Shown here one piece after another: positions 8,071 to 16,766 of a stretch of 64,000 nucleotides of DNA. How positions within the stretch are numbered: position 1 is the stretch's first letter; the number at the start of each line of letters is the position of its first letter. The stretch lies in NCBI RefSeq assembly GCF_900460065.1, contig NZ_UAVD01000024.1:340322-404321 (forward strand), in the 5' to 3' direction. Both the position numbers and the translations under genes were made by a program. A model generated the notes under the pieces. It was given only the letters and a program-made list of their open reading frames with translations, ran no database searches and was not told the origin of the DNA. This DNA comes from Streptomyces griseus (GTDB taxonomy: Bacteria; Actinomycetota; Actinomycetes; Streptomycetales; Streptomycetaceae).

Positions 8071-9105
8071 ATGCCAGAAACCAGCCGCAGAGGGCTGCTG
8101 TTCGGAACCGCCGCCGTCTCCGCGGGTGCCCTCCTCACCGCCTGCACCAGCAACGAGCCCAAGAAGACCGAGTCGGCCGCCAAGAGCGCCCCCGCCGACG
8201 ACAAGCCGGGCAAGGCCGTCACCATCGGCTTCGCCGGACCGCAGGCCGACCACGGCTGGCTCAACGCGATCAACGTGAACGCCAAGTCCCGGGCGGAGAC
8301 GTACTCCGACGTCACCCTGGAGACCACCGAGGGCTCCAACGACACGGCCGCCCAGATCGGCCAGGTCAAGACCCTCATCAACAAGAAGGTCGACGTCCTC
8401 GTCGTCCTCCCCGCCGACGGCAAGGCCCTCACCCAGGTCGGCCTGGAGGCCATGAGGGCGGGCATCCCCGTCGTCAACCTGGACCGCATCTTCGCCTCCC
8501 CGCAGGCGTACCGCTGCTGGGTCGGCGGCGACAACTACGGCATGGGCCTCAACGCCGGCCACTACATCGGCGAACAGCTCAAGGACAAGCCGAACGCCAA
8601 GGTCGTCGAGCTCGCCGGGATCGACAACCTGGAGCTGACCAAGCAGCGCAGCCAGGGCTTCGCCGACGCCCTGAAGAACTACTCCAACATCAAGCTGGTG
8701 GCCCGTCAGGCAGCGGACTTCACCGTGGAGTCGGGCCAGGCCAAGATGGCCCAGCTCCTCCAGGCGCAGAAGCAGTTCGACGCCCTCTGGAACCACGACG
8801 ACGACCAGGGAGTGGGGGCGCTCCGCGCCATCCAGCAGGCGGGCCGCGACGAGTTCATCATGGTGGGCGGCGCCGGCGCCAAGTCCGCGATGGACGCCAT
8901 CAAGGCCGACGACTCGGTGATCAAGGCGACCGTCCTCTACCCGCCGACGATGGCGGCCTCCGCGATCGACCTGGCGCGGGCGCTCGGCCAGTCCAAGGGC
9001 GTCAGCGGCCTCTCCGAGATGGAGATCCCGACCTCCCTCACCCTGTACTCCGCGGTCGTGACGAAGGACAACATCGACCAGTACCTGCCGACGGGCTTCA
9101 ACTGA
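8071..9105 (+). CDS. Sugar-binding lipoprotein of the CUT2 transporter (Tat lipoprotein)
   Basis: A 344-residue periplasmic-binding-protein fold (Peripla_BP_4, RbsB-like). The N-terminus MPETSRRGLLFGTAAVSAG carries a twin-arginine motif and the lipobox LLTAC with Cys25, so it is exported folded and lipid-anchored. Ligand-domain hallmarks are TIGFAGPQADHGWLNAIN, NKKVDVLVVLPADGKAL, GIPVVNLDRIF and ALWNHDDDQGVGALRAI. ATG 8071 was chosen over ATG 8053 because aaggg lies 10 bases upstream and the signal peptide then starts correctly. It is 84 bp behind the permease, in the same operon. Confidence 0.9.
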   Translation: MPETSRRGLLFGTAAVSAGALLTACTSNEPKKTESAAKSAPADDKPGKAVTIGFAGPQADHGWLNAINVNAKSRAETYSDVTLETTEGSNDTAAQIGQVKTLINKKVDVLVVLPADGKALTQVGLEAMRAGIPVVNLDRIFASPQAYRCWVGGDNYGMGLNAGHYIGEQLKDKPNAKVVELAGIDNLELTKQRSQGFADALKNYSNIKLVARQAADFTVESGQAKMAQLLQAQKQFDALWNHDDDQGVGALRAIQQAGRDEFIMVGGAGAKSAMDAIKADDSVIKATVLYPPTMAASAIDLARALGQSKGVSGLSEMEIPTSLTLYSAVVTKDNIDQYLPTGFN

Positions 9106-9113
9106 CCGGGACT

Positions 9114-9142
9114 CCGGGGGGCGCGGAGAGCGCGTCCCCCGG
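9114..9142 (+). terminator. Intra-operon hairpin after the sugar-binding protein gene
   Basis: The arms ccggggggcgcg (9114-9125) and cgcgtcccccgg (9131-9142) pair over 12 positions (one G-T) around a 5-base loop. A strong hairpin directly after a binding-protein gene commonly acts as a partial terminator or mRNA stabiliser, keeping binding protein in excess over downstream genes. Confidence 0.6.
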
Positions 9143-9176
9143 CCCGTTACCGCACACCGACGAGGAGGAAGTCCGC

Positions 9177-10412
9177 ATGGCCCGTAGTCAAGAGACGGAA
9201 ACGCACGGCCCCGCACCGTCGCCGCAGGAGGCGCCGGGAACGCTCGGGGTCGGCATGGTCGGATACGCGTTCATGGGCGCCGCCCACTCGCAGGGCTGGC
9301 GCACTGCGGGACACGTCTTCGACCTGCCCCTGCGACCCGCTCTCGCCGCGATCTGCGGACGCGACCGTGCGGCGGTCGACGCCGCCGCCGCCCGGCACGG
9401 CTGGGCGGCCGCGGAGACCGACTGGCGGGCCCTGATCGCCCGGGACGACGTCCAGCTGATCGACATCTGCACCCCCGGCGACAGCCACGCGGAGATCGCC
9501 ATCGCCGCCCTGGAGGCGGGCAAGCACGTCCTGTGCGAGAAGCCGCTCGCCAACAACGTCGCCGAGGCCGAGGCCATGGTCCGCGCGGCCGAGGCGGCCT
9601 CCGCGCGCGGGCAGGTGGCGATGGTGGGCTTCAACTACCGCAAGGTGCCGGCGATCTCCTTCGCCCGGCAGCTCATCGCGGAGGGCCGGCTCGGCCCGCT
9701 GCGCCACGTGCGCGCCACCTACCTCCAGGACTGGCTGGTCGACCCGGCCTCCCCGCTCACCTGGCGGCTCAAGCGCGAACACGCCGGGTCCGGCGCGCTC
9801 GGGGACCTCGGCGCCCACATCGTCGACCTCGCCCAGTATCTTTCGGGCGAACTGCTCACCGGCGTCTCCGCCGTGGCCGAGACCTTCGTACGCGAGCGGC
9901 CCCTGCTCGCCGGGGCGCCCGCCGGGCTCTCCGGCGGCGCCGACACGGTGGAGCGGGGCGAGGTCACCGTCGACGACGCGGCGATCTTCACCGGCCGTCT
10001 CGCCTCCGGCGCCCTGGCCTCCTTCGAGGCGACCCGGATGGCGGCGGGGCGCAAGAACGCCCTGCGCCTGGAGATCAACGGCGAGCTGGGCTCCCTCGCC
10101 TTCGACCTGGAACGGCTCAACGAGCTGTCCTTCCACGACCACACCGAACCCGCCGCCACCGCCGGCTTCCGCCGCGTCCTCGTCACCGAACCCGAGCACC
10201 CCTACCTGGAGGCCTGGTGGCCGCCGGGCCACGGCCTCGGCTACGAACACACCTTCGTCCACCAGGCCCGCGACGTGGTGCGCACGATCGCCGAGGGCGC
10301 TCCTCCCGTACCGTCGTTCGCGGACGGCCTCCAGGTGCAGCGGGTGCTCGCCGCCGTGGAGGAGAGCGCCGCCAAGAACTCCGTACACACCCCGGTCCCG
10401 TCCCCGTCCTAG
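9177..10412 (+). CDS. Gfo/Idh/MocA-family oxidoreductase
   Basis: A 411-residue NAD(P)-dependent sugar or cyclitol dehydrogenase. The Rossmann N-terminus is [18 protein letters not shown] at about residues 21-38, followed by [14 protein letters not shown] and the family Lys in [15 protein letters not shown] (about 122). The substrate domain contains [18 protein letters not shown] near 210, with the conserved Asp and His. Members oxidise sugars (often at C3), inositols or UDP-sugars. ATG 9177 has gaggaggaa 6 bases upstream. It lies in the ABC transporter operon, so it probably acts on the imported sugar. Confidence 0.88.
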   Translation: MARSQETETHGPAPSPQEAPGTLGVGMVGYAFMGAAHSQGWRTAGHVFDLPLRPALAAICGRDRAAVDAAAARHGWAAAETDWRALIARDDVQLIDICTPGDSHAEIAIAALEAGKHVLCEKPLANNVAEAEAMVRAAEAASARGQVAMVGFNYRKVPAISFARQLIAEGRLGPLRHVRATYLQDWLVDPASPLTWRLKREHAGSGALGDLGAHIVDLAQYLSGELLTGVSAVAETFVRERPLLAGAPAGLSGGADTVERGEVTVDDAAIFTGRLASGALASFEATRMAAGRKNALRLEINGELGSLAFDLERLNELSFHDHTEPAATAGFRRVLVTEPEHPYLEAWWPPGHGLGYEHTFVHQARDVVRTIAEGAPPVPSFADGLQVQRVLAAVEESAAKNSVHTPVPSPS

Positions 10413-10425
10413 GAGGCTGCCGCCC

Positions 10426-11430
10426 ATGCCCCGCCCCTTCACCCTGTTCACCGGCCAGTGGGCCGACCTCCCGCTGGAGGAGGTCTGCCGGCACGCCCGG
10501 GACTTCGGCTACGACGGACTCGAACTCGCCTGCTGGGGAGACCACTTCGAGGTCGACAAGGCGCTGTCCGACCCCGGCTACCTGGACACCAGGCACCAAC
10601 TGCTCGACAAGTACGGCCTGAAGTGCTTCGCGATCTCCAACCACCTGGTCGGCCAGGCCGTCTGCGACGACCCGATCGACGAACGCCACCAGGGCATCGT
10701 GCCCGCCCGCATCTGGGGCGACGGCGAACCCGAGGGCGTACGCCGGCGGGCCGCCGCCGAGATCGCGGACACCGCCCGGGCGGCCGCCGCCTTCGGGGTG
10801 GACACGGTCATCGGGTTCACCGGCTCCTCGATCTGGCACCTCGTCGCGATGTTCCCGCCCGTCCCGCCGCACATGATCGAGCGGGGCTACGAGGACTTCG
10901 CCGAGCGCTGGAACCCGATCCTGGACGTCTTCGACGCCGAGGGGGTGCGCTTCGCCCACGAGGTGCACCCGAGCGAGATCGCCTACGACTACTGGACCAC
11001 CAAGCGCGCGCTCGAAGCGGTGGACCACCGGCCCGCGTTCGGGCTGAACTTCGACCCCAGCCACTTCGTCTGGCAGGACCTGGACCCGGTCAACTTCCTC
11101 TACGACTTCCGCGACCGGATCTACCACGTGGACTGCAAGGAGGCCCGCAAGCGCCTGGACGGCCGCAACGGCCGTCTCGGCTCGCACCTGCCGTGGGGCG
11201 ACCCGCGGCGCGGCTGGGACTTCGTCTCGGCGGGCCACGGCGACGTCCCCTGGGAGGACGTCTTCCGGATGCTCCGGTCCATCGGCTACGAGGGGCCGGT
11301 CTCGGTCGAGTGGGAGGACGCCGGCATGGACCGGCTGCACGGCGCGCCCGAAGCGCTTGCCAGCCTGAAGCGGTTCGACTTCGACCCGCCGTCGGCCTCC
11401 TTCGACGCGGCCTTCGGCGGCGGCGAGTAG
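10426..11430 (+). CDS. Sugar phosphate isomerase/epimerase (xylose-isomerase-like TIM barrel)
   Basis: A 334-residue AP_endonuc_2-family protein. Metal-ligand regions expected of the family are visible: [15 protein letters not shown] (Glu, about residue 180), [12 protein letters not shown] (Asp/His, about 209), [10 protein letters not shown] (about 233) and [17 protein letters not shown] (Glu, about 292). Such enzymes isomerise or epimerise sugars, including 3-keto sugars and inosose. An aggaggc ribosome binding site sits 7 bases before ATG 10426, right after the Gfo/Idh/MocA stop. It is the last gene of the operon. Confidence 0.85.
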   Translation: MPRPFTLFTGQWADLPLEEVCRHARDFGYDGLELACWGDHFEVDKALSDPGYLDTRHQLLDKYGLKCFAISNHLVGQAVCDDPIDERHQGIVPARIWGDGEPEGVRRRAAAEIADTARAAAAFGVDTVIGFTGSSIWHLVAMFPPVPPHMIERGYEDFAERWNPILDVFDAEGVRFAHEVHPSEIAYDYWTTKRALEAVDHRPAFGLNFDPSHFVWQDLDPVNFLYDFRDRIYHVDCKEARKRLDGRNGRLGSHLPWGDPRRGWDFVSAGHGDVPWEDVFRMLRSIGYEGPVSVEWEDAGMDRLHGAPEALASLKRFDFDPPSASFDAAFGGGE

Positions 11431-11443
11431 CAGGAACGACCCA

Positions 11444-11521
11444 GGGCCTTCCGTCCGGACCGGACGGAAGGCCCCAGCCCCGGGGCGTGATCCGGTTCAC
11501 GGCCCTCCGCCCCCGGGGCTG
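11444..11521 (+). terminator. Double-hairpin terminator of the sugar ABC operon
   Basis: The first hairpin has 15-base perfect arms (gggccttccgtccgg at 11444-11458, complement at 11460-11474). A second hairpin has cagccccgggg (11475-11485) pairing with ccccggggctg (11511-11521). Together they should end transcription after the isomerase gene. Confidence 0.8.
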
Positions 11522-11751
11522 CCTCGCGCTGCCCGGAAACTCCTTTGTCCTGGCGGAAGCAGAAGTTCGACTTACCTGTCGCACAAGGGCTTTCCGTCGA
11601 GGACGAACAGGTCTACCGTCCATTTCGTGTACACGACATGACTCGCGTCACCGGGGTCGCTCCCGTCCCGGGTGACGCATGCGCGGCAGTCCCCGCGCAG
11701 CACGGCACGGCTACACCCGCCCGTACAACCGGCACTCTCCGGAGGACCTAC
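11522..11751 (+). promoter_or_regulatory. Leader/promoter region of the ThuA multidomain gene
   Basis: The 321-bp gap after the isomerase gene holds the double terminator (to 11521) and then this AT-richer stretch, including aactcctttgtcctggcg near 11537 and acttacctgtcgcacaag near 11571. It ends in the ribosome binding site ggaggacc (11741-11748). It probably contains the promoter. I could not identify -35/-10 boxes or an operator with confidence. Confidence 0.35.
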
Positions 11752-14700
11752 GTGCACAGAACCAGAAAGCGGCTCCTGGCCCGGACCCGCGTCCGCAAAA
11801 CGCTCGCGCTGTTCACCGGCGGCCTGCTCGCGGCCGCCACCCTGACCCTCGGCTCCGCCCCCGGGGCCACCGCCCACCCGGGACACCCCGGGCACGACGA
11901 GCCCGTGGCGGAGGACTTCCAGCAGGTCACCCTCGCCAAGGGCGCCGAGGAGACCGGCGAGCCCATGTCGCTCGCCGTCCTCCCGGACCGCAGCGTGCTG
12001 CACACCTCGCGCAGCGGCGAGCTGCGGATCACCGACAGCGCCGGCAACACCAAGATCTCCGGCACCCTCCCCGTGTACACGCACGACGAGGAAGGCCTCC
12101 AAGGCGTCGGAGTCGACCCGGACTTCGCCGAGAACCGGGCGATCTACCTCTTCTACGCGCCGCCGATGGACACCCCCGCGGGCGACGCCCCGGAGACCGG
12201 CACGGCCGCCGACTTCGCGAAGTTCGAGGGCGTGAACCGGCTCTCCCGCTTCGTCCTCAACGAGGACGGCACCCTCGACACCGCCAGCGAGAAGAAGGTC
12301 CTGGACGTCGCCACCTCGCGCGGCACCTGCTGCCACGTCGGCGGTGACATCGACTTCGACGCCGAGGGCAACCTCTACCTCTCCACCGGCGACGACACCA
12401 ACCCCTTCGCCTCCGACGGCTTCACCCCGATCGACGACCGCCCCGACCGCAACCCGGCCTTCGACGCCCGCCGCACCTCGGGCAACACCAACGACCTGCG
12501 CGGCAAGATCCTGCGCATCAAGGTCGCCGAGGACGGCTCGTACACGATCCCGGAGGGGAACCTCTTCGCGCCCGGGACGGACAAGACACGCCCCGAGATC
12601 TACGCGATGGGCTTCCGCAACCCGTTCCGCTTCTCCGTCGACCAGGCCACCGGCACCGTGTACGTCGGCGACTACGGCCCCGACGCCGGCGCCGCCGACC
12701 CCAAGCGCGGACCCGCAGGGAAGGTCGAGTTCGCCCGGGTGACGAAGGCCGCCAACTTCGGCTGGCCCTTCTGCGTCGGCGACAACGAGCCGTACATCGA
12801 CTACGACTTCGCCACCAAGACCTCCGGCGCCGCCTTCGACTGCGCCGCACCGAAGAACGAGTCCCCGCACAACACCGGACTCGTCGACCTGCCCCCCGCC
12901 GAAGCCGCGTGGATCCCGTACGACGGCGGCTCCGTGCCCGAGTTCGGCACCGGCTCCGAATCCCCGATGGGCGGACCCGTCTACCGCTACGACGCGGACC
13001 TGGACTCCCCGGTGAAGTTCCCCGAGGCCTACGACGGCGACTTCTTCGCCGGTGAGTTCGGCCGCCGGTGGATCAAGCGCATCGAGCAGGACGCCGACGG
13101 CGCCGTCCAGTCCATCAACGACGTGCCGTGGTCCGGCACCCAGATCATGGACATGGCCTTCGGCCCGGACGGGGCGCTGTACGTCCTCGACTACGGCCTC
13201 GCCTGGTTCGGCGGCGACGAGAACTCCGCGCTCTACCGCATCGAGAACGCCACCGGAGGCCGCTCGCCCATCGCCGAGGCCTCGGCGAACAAGACCTCCG
13301 GCACCGCACCCCTCAAGGTGAAGTTCTCCTCGGCCGGCACGTCCGACGGCGACGGCGACGCCCTGACCTACTCCTGGGACTTCGGCGACGGCTCCACCTC
13401 CACCGCCGCCGACCCGACGCACACGTACAAGAAGAACGGCACCTACACGGCCACCCTCACCGCCGAGGACCCGACCGGCCGCACCGGCTCCGCCAGCGTC
13501 CACGTCACCGTCGGCAACACCGCCCCGACCGTCGAACTGGTGCTTCCCGAGGACGGACAACTCTTCGAGTTCGGCGACTCCGTGCCGTTCAAGGTGAACG
13601 TCAGCGACCCGGAGGACGGCACCATCGACTGCACCAAGGTCGAGGTCAAGTTCACCCTGGGCCACGACAGCCACGGCCACGACATCACCACCGAGCACGG
13701 CTGCGAGGGCACCATCAAGACCGCCATGGAAGGCGGCCACGACCCCAACGCCAACATCTACGGCGGCATCTCGGCCTCCTACACCGACAACGGCGGTGGC
13801 GGCCAGGCCAAGCTGACCGGCAAGGACGCCTCCCGGCTCCAGCCCAAGCACCGCCAGGCCGAGCACTTCGACGCCTCCTCCGGCGTCACCACCCCGGGCA
13901 AGTCCAGCGCCCACGGCGGCAAGACCGTCGGCGACATCCACAACGACGACTGGATCTCCTTCAAGACCTACGTCCTGGGCGGCACCACCAAGCTCACCGC
14001 CCGCGTCTCGTCGGCCGGCTCCGGCGGCTTCCTGGAGGTGCGCACCGGATCGCCCACCGGCAAGATCCTCGGCTCGGGACCCGTCCCGGTGACCGGCAGC
14101 TGGGACACCTTCCAGGACATCGACATCCCGCTGCGCGGCGCGCCCAAGAAGCAGACCGAACTCTTCCTGGTCTTCAAGGGCGGCGACGGAGCGCTCTACG
14201 ACATCGACGACTTCGAACTGTCCGACACCCCGGTCGACAGGACCGCCAAGCGCGTCCTGGTCTTCTCCAAGACCGCCGGCTTCCGCCACGACTCGATCCC
14301 CACGGGCATCGCGGCCCTGAAGGAGATCGGCAAGGACACCAACATCACGGTCGACTCCACCGAGTCCGCCGCCCAGTTCACCACCAGCAACCTGGCCCGC
14401 TACGACGCCGTCGCGTTCCTCTCCACCACCGGTGACGTCCTCAACGCCGAACAGCAGAAGGCGTTCGAGAACTACGTCGCCACCGGCGGCGGTTACGTCG
14501 GCATCCACGCCGCCGCCGACACGGAGTACGACTGGAAGTTCTACGGCGGCCTCGTCGGCGCCTACTTCGACTCCCACCCGCAGATCCAGCCCGCCACCGT
14601 CCGCGTCGAGGACCACGACCACCCCGCCACCGCCCACCTCGACGAGGAGTGGCAGCGCACCGACGAGTGGTACAACTACCGCACCAACCCCCGGGACAAG

Positions 14701-15471
14701 GCCAAGGTCCTCGCCACGCTCGACGAGACCACCTACACCGGCGGGAACATGAAGGGCGACCACCCGATCTCCTGGTGCCAGACCTACGAGGGCGGCCGCT
14801 CCTTCTACACCGGCCTCGGCCACACCAAGGAGTCCTACGCCGAGCCGGCCTTCCGCAGCCACGTCCTGGGCGGCCTGCGCTACGCCACCGGCCAGGTCAA
14901 GGCCGACTGCAAGCCGGACAAGGACTACCGGCCCATCTTCAACGGCAAGACGCTGGAAGGCTGGAAGCAGGCGGGCCCGGGCACGTTCTCCGTCAGCGAC
15001 GGCGCCCTGCACTCCGAGGGCGGCATGGGCCTGCTCACCTACCAGGCCAAGGAGCTGAAGGCGTACTCGCTGAAGCTCGACTGGAAGATGAGCGGCGACG
15101 ACAACTCCGGTGTCTTCGTCGGCTTCCCGGAGTCCGACGACCCGTGGTCGGCGGTCGACAACGGGTATGAGATCCAGATCGACGCCACCGACGCCGCCGA
15201 CCGCACCACCGGCGCCGTCTACACCTTCAAATCCGCCAACATCAAGGCCCGTGACCGCGTCCTGCGGCCGCCGGGGCAGTGGAACAGCTACGAGATCAAG
15301 GTCCAGGGCGAACGTCTGCAGATCTTCCTCAACGGAGCGAAGATCAACGACTTCACCAACACCGACCCGGCCCGCAGCCTGAAGGACGGCTACATCGGCC
15401 TCCAGAACCACGGACCCGACGACCAGGTGTCCTTCCGCAACATCCAACTGAAGGAGCTGCCCTCGCCGTAG
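11752..15471 (+). CDS. Secreted multidomain protein: sorbosone/PQQ dehydrogenase - PKD - CBM - ThuA - DUF1080
   Basis: A 1,239-residue exported protein. Residues 1-42 are a signal peptide ending near ATAHP. About 50-500 is a glucose/sorbosone dehydrogenase beta-propeller (RGTCCHVGGDIDFDAEGNL, MGFRNPFRFSVDQATGTVY). About 505-588 is a PKD domain (LTYSWDFGDGSTSTAADPTH). About 690-825 resembles a carbohydrate-binding module (AEHFDASSGVTT, DDWISFKTYVL). About 833-1050 is a ThuA domain (RVLVFSKTAGFRHDSIPTGI, GGGYVGIHAAADTEYDW). About 1058-1239 is a 3-keto-disaccharide hydrolase/DUF1080 domain (YRPIFNGKTLEGWK). GTG 11752 has ggaggacc upstream. The domain mix suggests extracellular oxidation and cleavage of glycosides through 3-keto intermediates. 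Confidence 0.9.
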   Translation: MHRTRKRLLARTRVRKTLALFTGGLLAAATLTLGSAPGATAHPGHPGHDEPVAEDFQQVTLAKGAEETGEPMSLAVLPDRSVLHTSRSGELRITDSAGNTKISGTLPVYTHDEEGLQGVGVDPDFAENRAIYLFYAPPMDTPAGDAPETGTAADFAKFEGVNRLSRFVLNEDGTLDTASEKKVLDVATSRGTCCHVGGDIDFDAEGNLYLSTGDDTNPFASDGFTPIDDRPDRNPAFDARRTSGNTNDLRGKILRIKVAEDGSYTIPEGNLFAPGTDKTRPEIYAMGFRNPFRFSVDQATGTVYVGDYGPDAGAADPKRGPAGKVEFARVTKAANFGWPFCVGDNEPYIDYDFATKTSGAAFDCAAPKNESPHNTGLVDLPPAEAAWIPYDGGSVPEFGTGSESPMGGPVYRYDADLDSPVKFPEAYDGDFFAGEFGRRWIKRIEQDADGAVQSINDVPWSGTQIMDMAFGPDGALYVLDYGLAWFGGDENSALYRIENATGGRSPIAEASANKTSGTAPLKVKFSSAGTSDGDGDALTYSWDFGDGSTSTAADPTHTYKKNGTYTATLTAEDPTGRTGSASVHVTVGNTAPTVELVLPEDGQLFEFGDSVPFKVNVSDPEDGTIDCTKVEVKFTLGHDSHGHDITTEHGCEGTIKTAMEGGHDPNANIYGGISASYTDNGGGGQAKLTGKDASRLQPKHRQAEHFDASSGVTTPGKSSAHGGKTVGDIHNDDWISFKTYVLGGTTKLTARVSSAGSGGFLEVRTGSPTGKILGSGPVPVTGSWDTFQDIDIPLRGAPKKQTELFLVFKGGDGALYDIDDFELSDTPVDRTAKRVLVFSKTAGFRHDSIPTGIAALKEIGKDTNITVDSTESAAQFTTSNLARYDAVAFLSTTGDVLNAEQQKAFENYVATGGGYVGIHAAADTEYDWKFYGGLVGAYFDSHPQIQPATVRVEDHDHPATAHLDEEWQRTDEWYNYRTNPRDKAKVLATLDETTYTGGNMKGDHPISWCQTYEGGRSFYTGLGHTKESYAEPAFRSHVLGGLRYATGQVKADCKPDKDYRPIFNGKTLEGWKQAGPGTFSVSDGALHSEGGMGLLTYQAKELKAYSLKLDWKMSGDDNSGVFVGFPESDDPWSAVDNGYEIQIDATDAADRTTGAVYTFKSANIKARDRVLRPPGQWNSYEIKVQGERLQIFLNGAKINDFTNTDPARSLKDGYIGLQNHGPDDQVSFRNIQLKELPSP

Positions 15472-15487
15472 GGCAGCCGCCCCTGCC

Positions 15488-15529
15488 GACGACGGGCGGG
15501 GGAGCGCACACCGCCCCCCGCCCGTCGTC
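15488..15529 (+). terminator. Terminator after the ThuA multidomain gene
   Basis: A perfect 15-bp stem (gacgacgggcggggg at 15488-15502, complement at 15515-15529) around a 12-base loop, 16 bases after the stop codon. Only 34 bases separate it from the next start codon, so the following operon either depends on read-through or has a promoter overlapping this hairpin. Confidence 0.75.
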
Positions 15530-15563
15530 CCCCACCCCCGACATCCCCCCAGGGAGGCAGCCC

Positions 15564-16766
15564 GTGACCGCACGCGCCGATCGTCAAGGCCGCACCGACG
15601 CCCCAGGCCGCACCGACGCCCCCAGCCCCTCGGAGGCCACCGCCCCCGACGGAGCCCCGGGCCGCACCGGCGTCTGGTTCATCGGAGCACGCGGCTCCGT
15701 GGCGACCACCGCCACCGCGGGCTGCGCCGCCATCGCCGCGGGCCTGCACCCGCCGACCGGCATGGTCACCGAGACGCCCCCCTTCACCGGCAGCGGCCTG
15801 CCCGCCCTGACCGACCTGGTCTTCGGCGGACACGACACCCTCGACTGCCCGCTCGCCAAACGGGCCGAGGCCCTCGCCGACGGCGGCGTCCTGCCGCACG
15901 GACTGCCCTCCGCCGTACGCGCCGAACTCGGCGCCGCCGACGCGGAGATCCGCCCCGGCGGACCGCTCCCCGGCGACACCCGCACCGACCAGGAACTCAT
16001 CGCCGCGTTCGCCGCCGACCTCACCGACTTCGCCCACCGGCACGACCTGGCCCGCACCGTCGTCATCAACGTCGCCTCCACCGAACCCGCGCCCGTCCCC
16101 GGAGACCCCCGGCTGCCCGCCAGCTCGCTCTACGCGGCCGCCGCCCTGCGGGCCGGCTGCTCCTACGCCAACTTCACCCCGTCCACCGGACTGCGCACCC
16201 CCGCGCTCACCGACACCGTCGCCGCCAGCGGACTTCCCCACGCCGGACGCGACGGCAAGACCGGCCAGACGCTGCTCCGTTCCGTACTCGCCCCGATGTT
16301 CCTCCAGCGGGCCCTCGCCGTACGGGCGTGGTCCGGGTCGAACCTGCTGGGCGGCGGCGACGGAGCGGCGCTGGCCGATCCTGCGGCCGCCGCGGCCAAG
16401 AACGCCGGCAAGGAACGCGTCCTCGCCGACACCTTCGGCACCGCCCCCGAGGGCGAGGTGCACATCGACGACGTGCCCGCCATGGGCGACTGGAAGACCG
16501 CCTGGGACCACATCGCCTTCGACGGCTTCCTCGGCTCCCGCATGATCCTCCAGACGATCTGGCAGGGCTGCGACTCGGCCCTCGCGGCCCCACTGGTCCT
16601 GGACCTGGCACGGCTGCTCGCCCGGGCCCACGAGAAGGGGATCAGCGGTCCCCTGCCGGAGCTGGGCTTCTACTTCAAGGACCCCGACGGCGGCACCTCG
16701 GCGGCGCTCGCCGAGCAGTACGCCGCGTTGCTCACGTTCGCCGAGCGGCTGCGGGAGCGGGCGTGA
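15564..16766 (+). CDS. myo-Inositol-1-phosphate synthase-like NAD-dependent cyclase (Ebo-type locus)
   Basis: A 400-residue Ino1-family protein. The Rossmann loop GVWFIGARGSVATTATAGCA is at about residues 37-56. Also visible are VVINVASTEPAP near 168, YANFTPSTG near 198, the catalytic-Lys block GRDGKTGQTLLRSVLAP near 229, and SGSNLLGGGDG near 257. Ino1 enzymes turn glucose-6-phosphate into a cyclitol phosphate. The first 35 residues are a disordered repeat rich in GRTDAP. GTG 15564 has a gggaggc ribosome binding site. It heads an operon of Ebo homologues and occupies the place where Ebo loci usually have EboD, another sugar-phosphate cyclase. The substrate is not certain to be glucose-6-phosphate. 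Confidence 0.85.
   Translation: MTARADRQGRTDAPGRTDAPSPSEATAPDGAPGRTGVWFIGARGSVATTATAGCAAIAAGLHPPTGMVTETPPFTGSGLPALTDLVFGGHDTLDCPLAKRAEALADGGVLPHGLPSAVRAELGAADAEIRPGGPLPGDTRTDQELIAAFAADLTDFAHRHDLARTVVINVASTEPAPVPGDPRLPASSLYAAAALRAGCSYANFTPSTGLRTPALTDTVAASGLPHAGRDGKTGQTLLRSVLAPMFLQRALAVRAWSGSNLLGGGDGAALADPAAAAAKNAGKERVLADTFGTAPEGEVHIDDVPAMGDWKTAWDHIAFDGFLGSRMILQTIWQGCDSALAAPLVLDLARLLARAHEKGISGPLPELGFYFKDPDGGTSAALAEQYAALLTFAERLRERA

Noticed and set aside
6742..9216. An 824-codon antisense frame across the sugar transporter operon
   Set aside because: Composition is Asp/Glu/Gly/Val-rich without domains, and it lies opposite three well-recognised transporter genes.
11572..15573. A 1,333-codon open frame antisense to the ThuA multidomain gene
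   Set aside because: It is a by-product of high third-position GC on the opposite strand. The + strand frame has a signal peptide, recognisable domains and a ribosome binding site; the antisense has low-complexity Gly/Val/Arg sequence.
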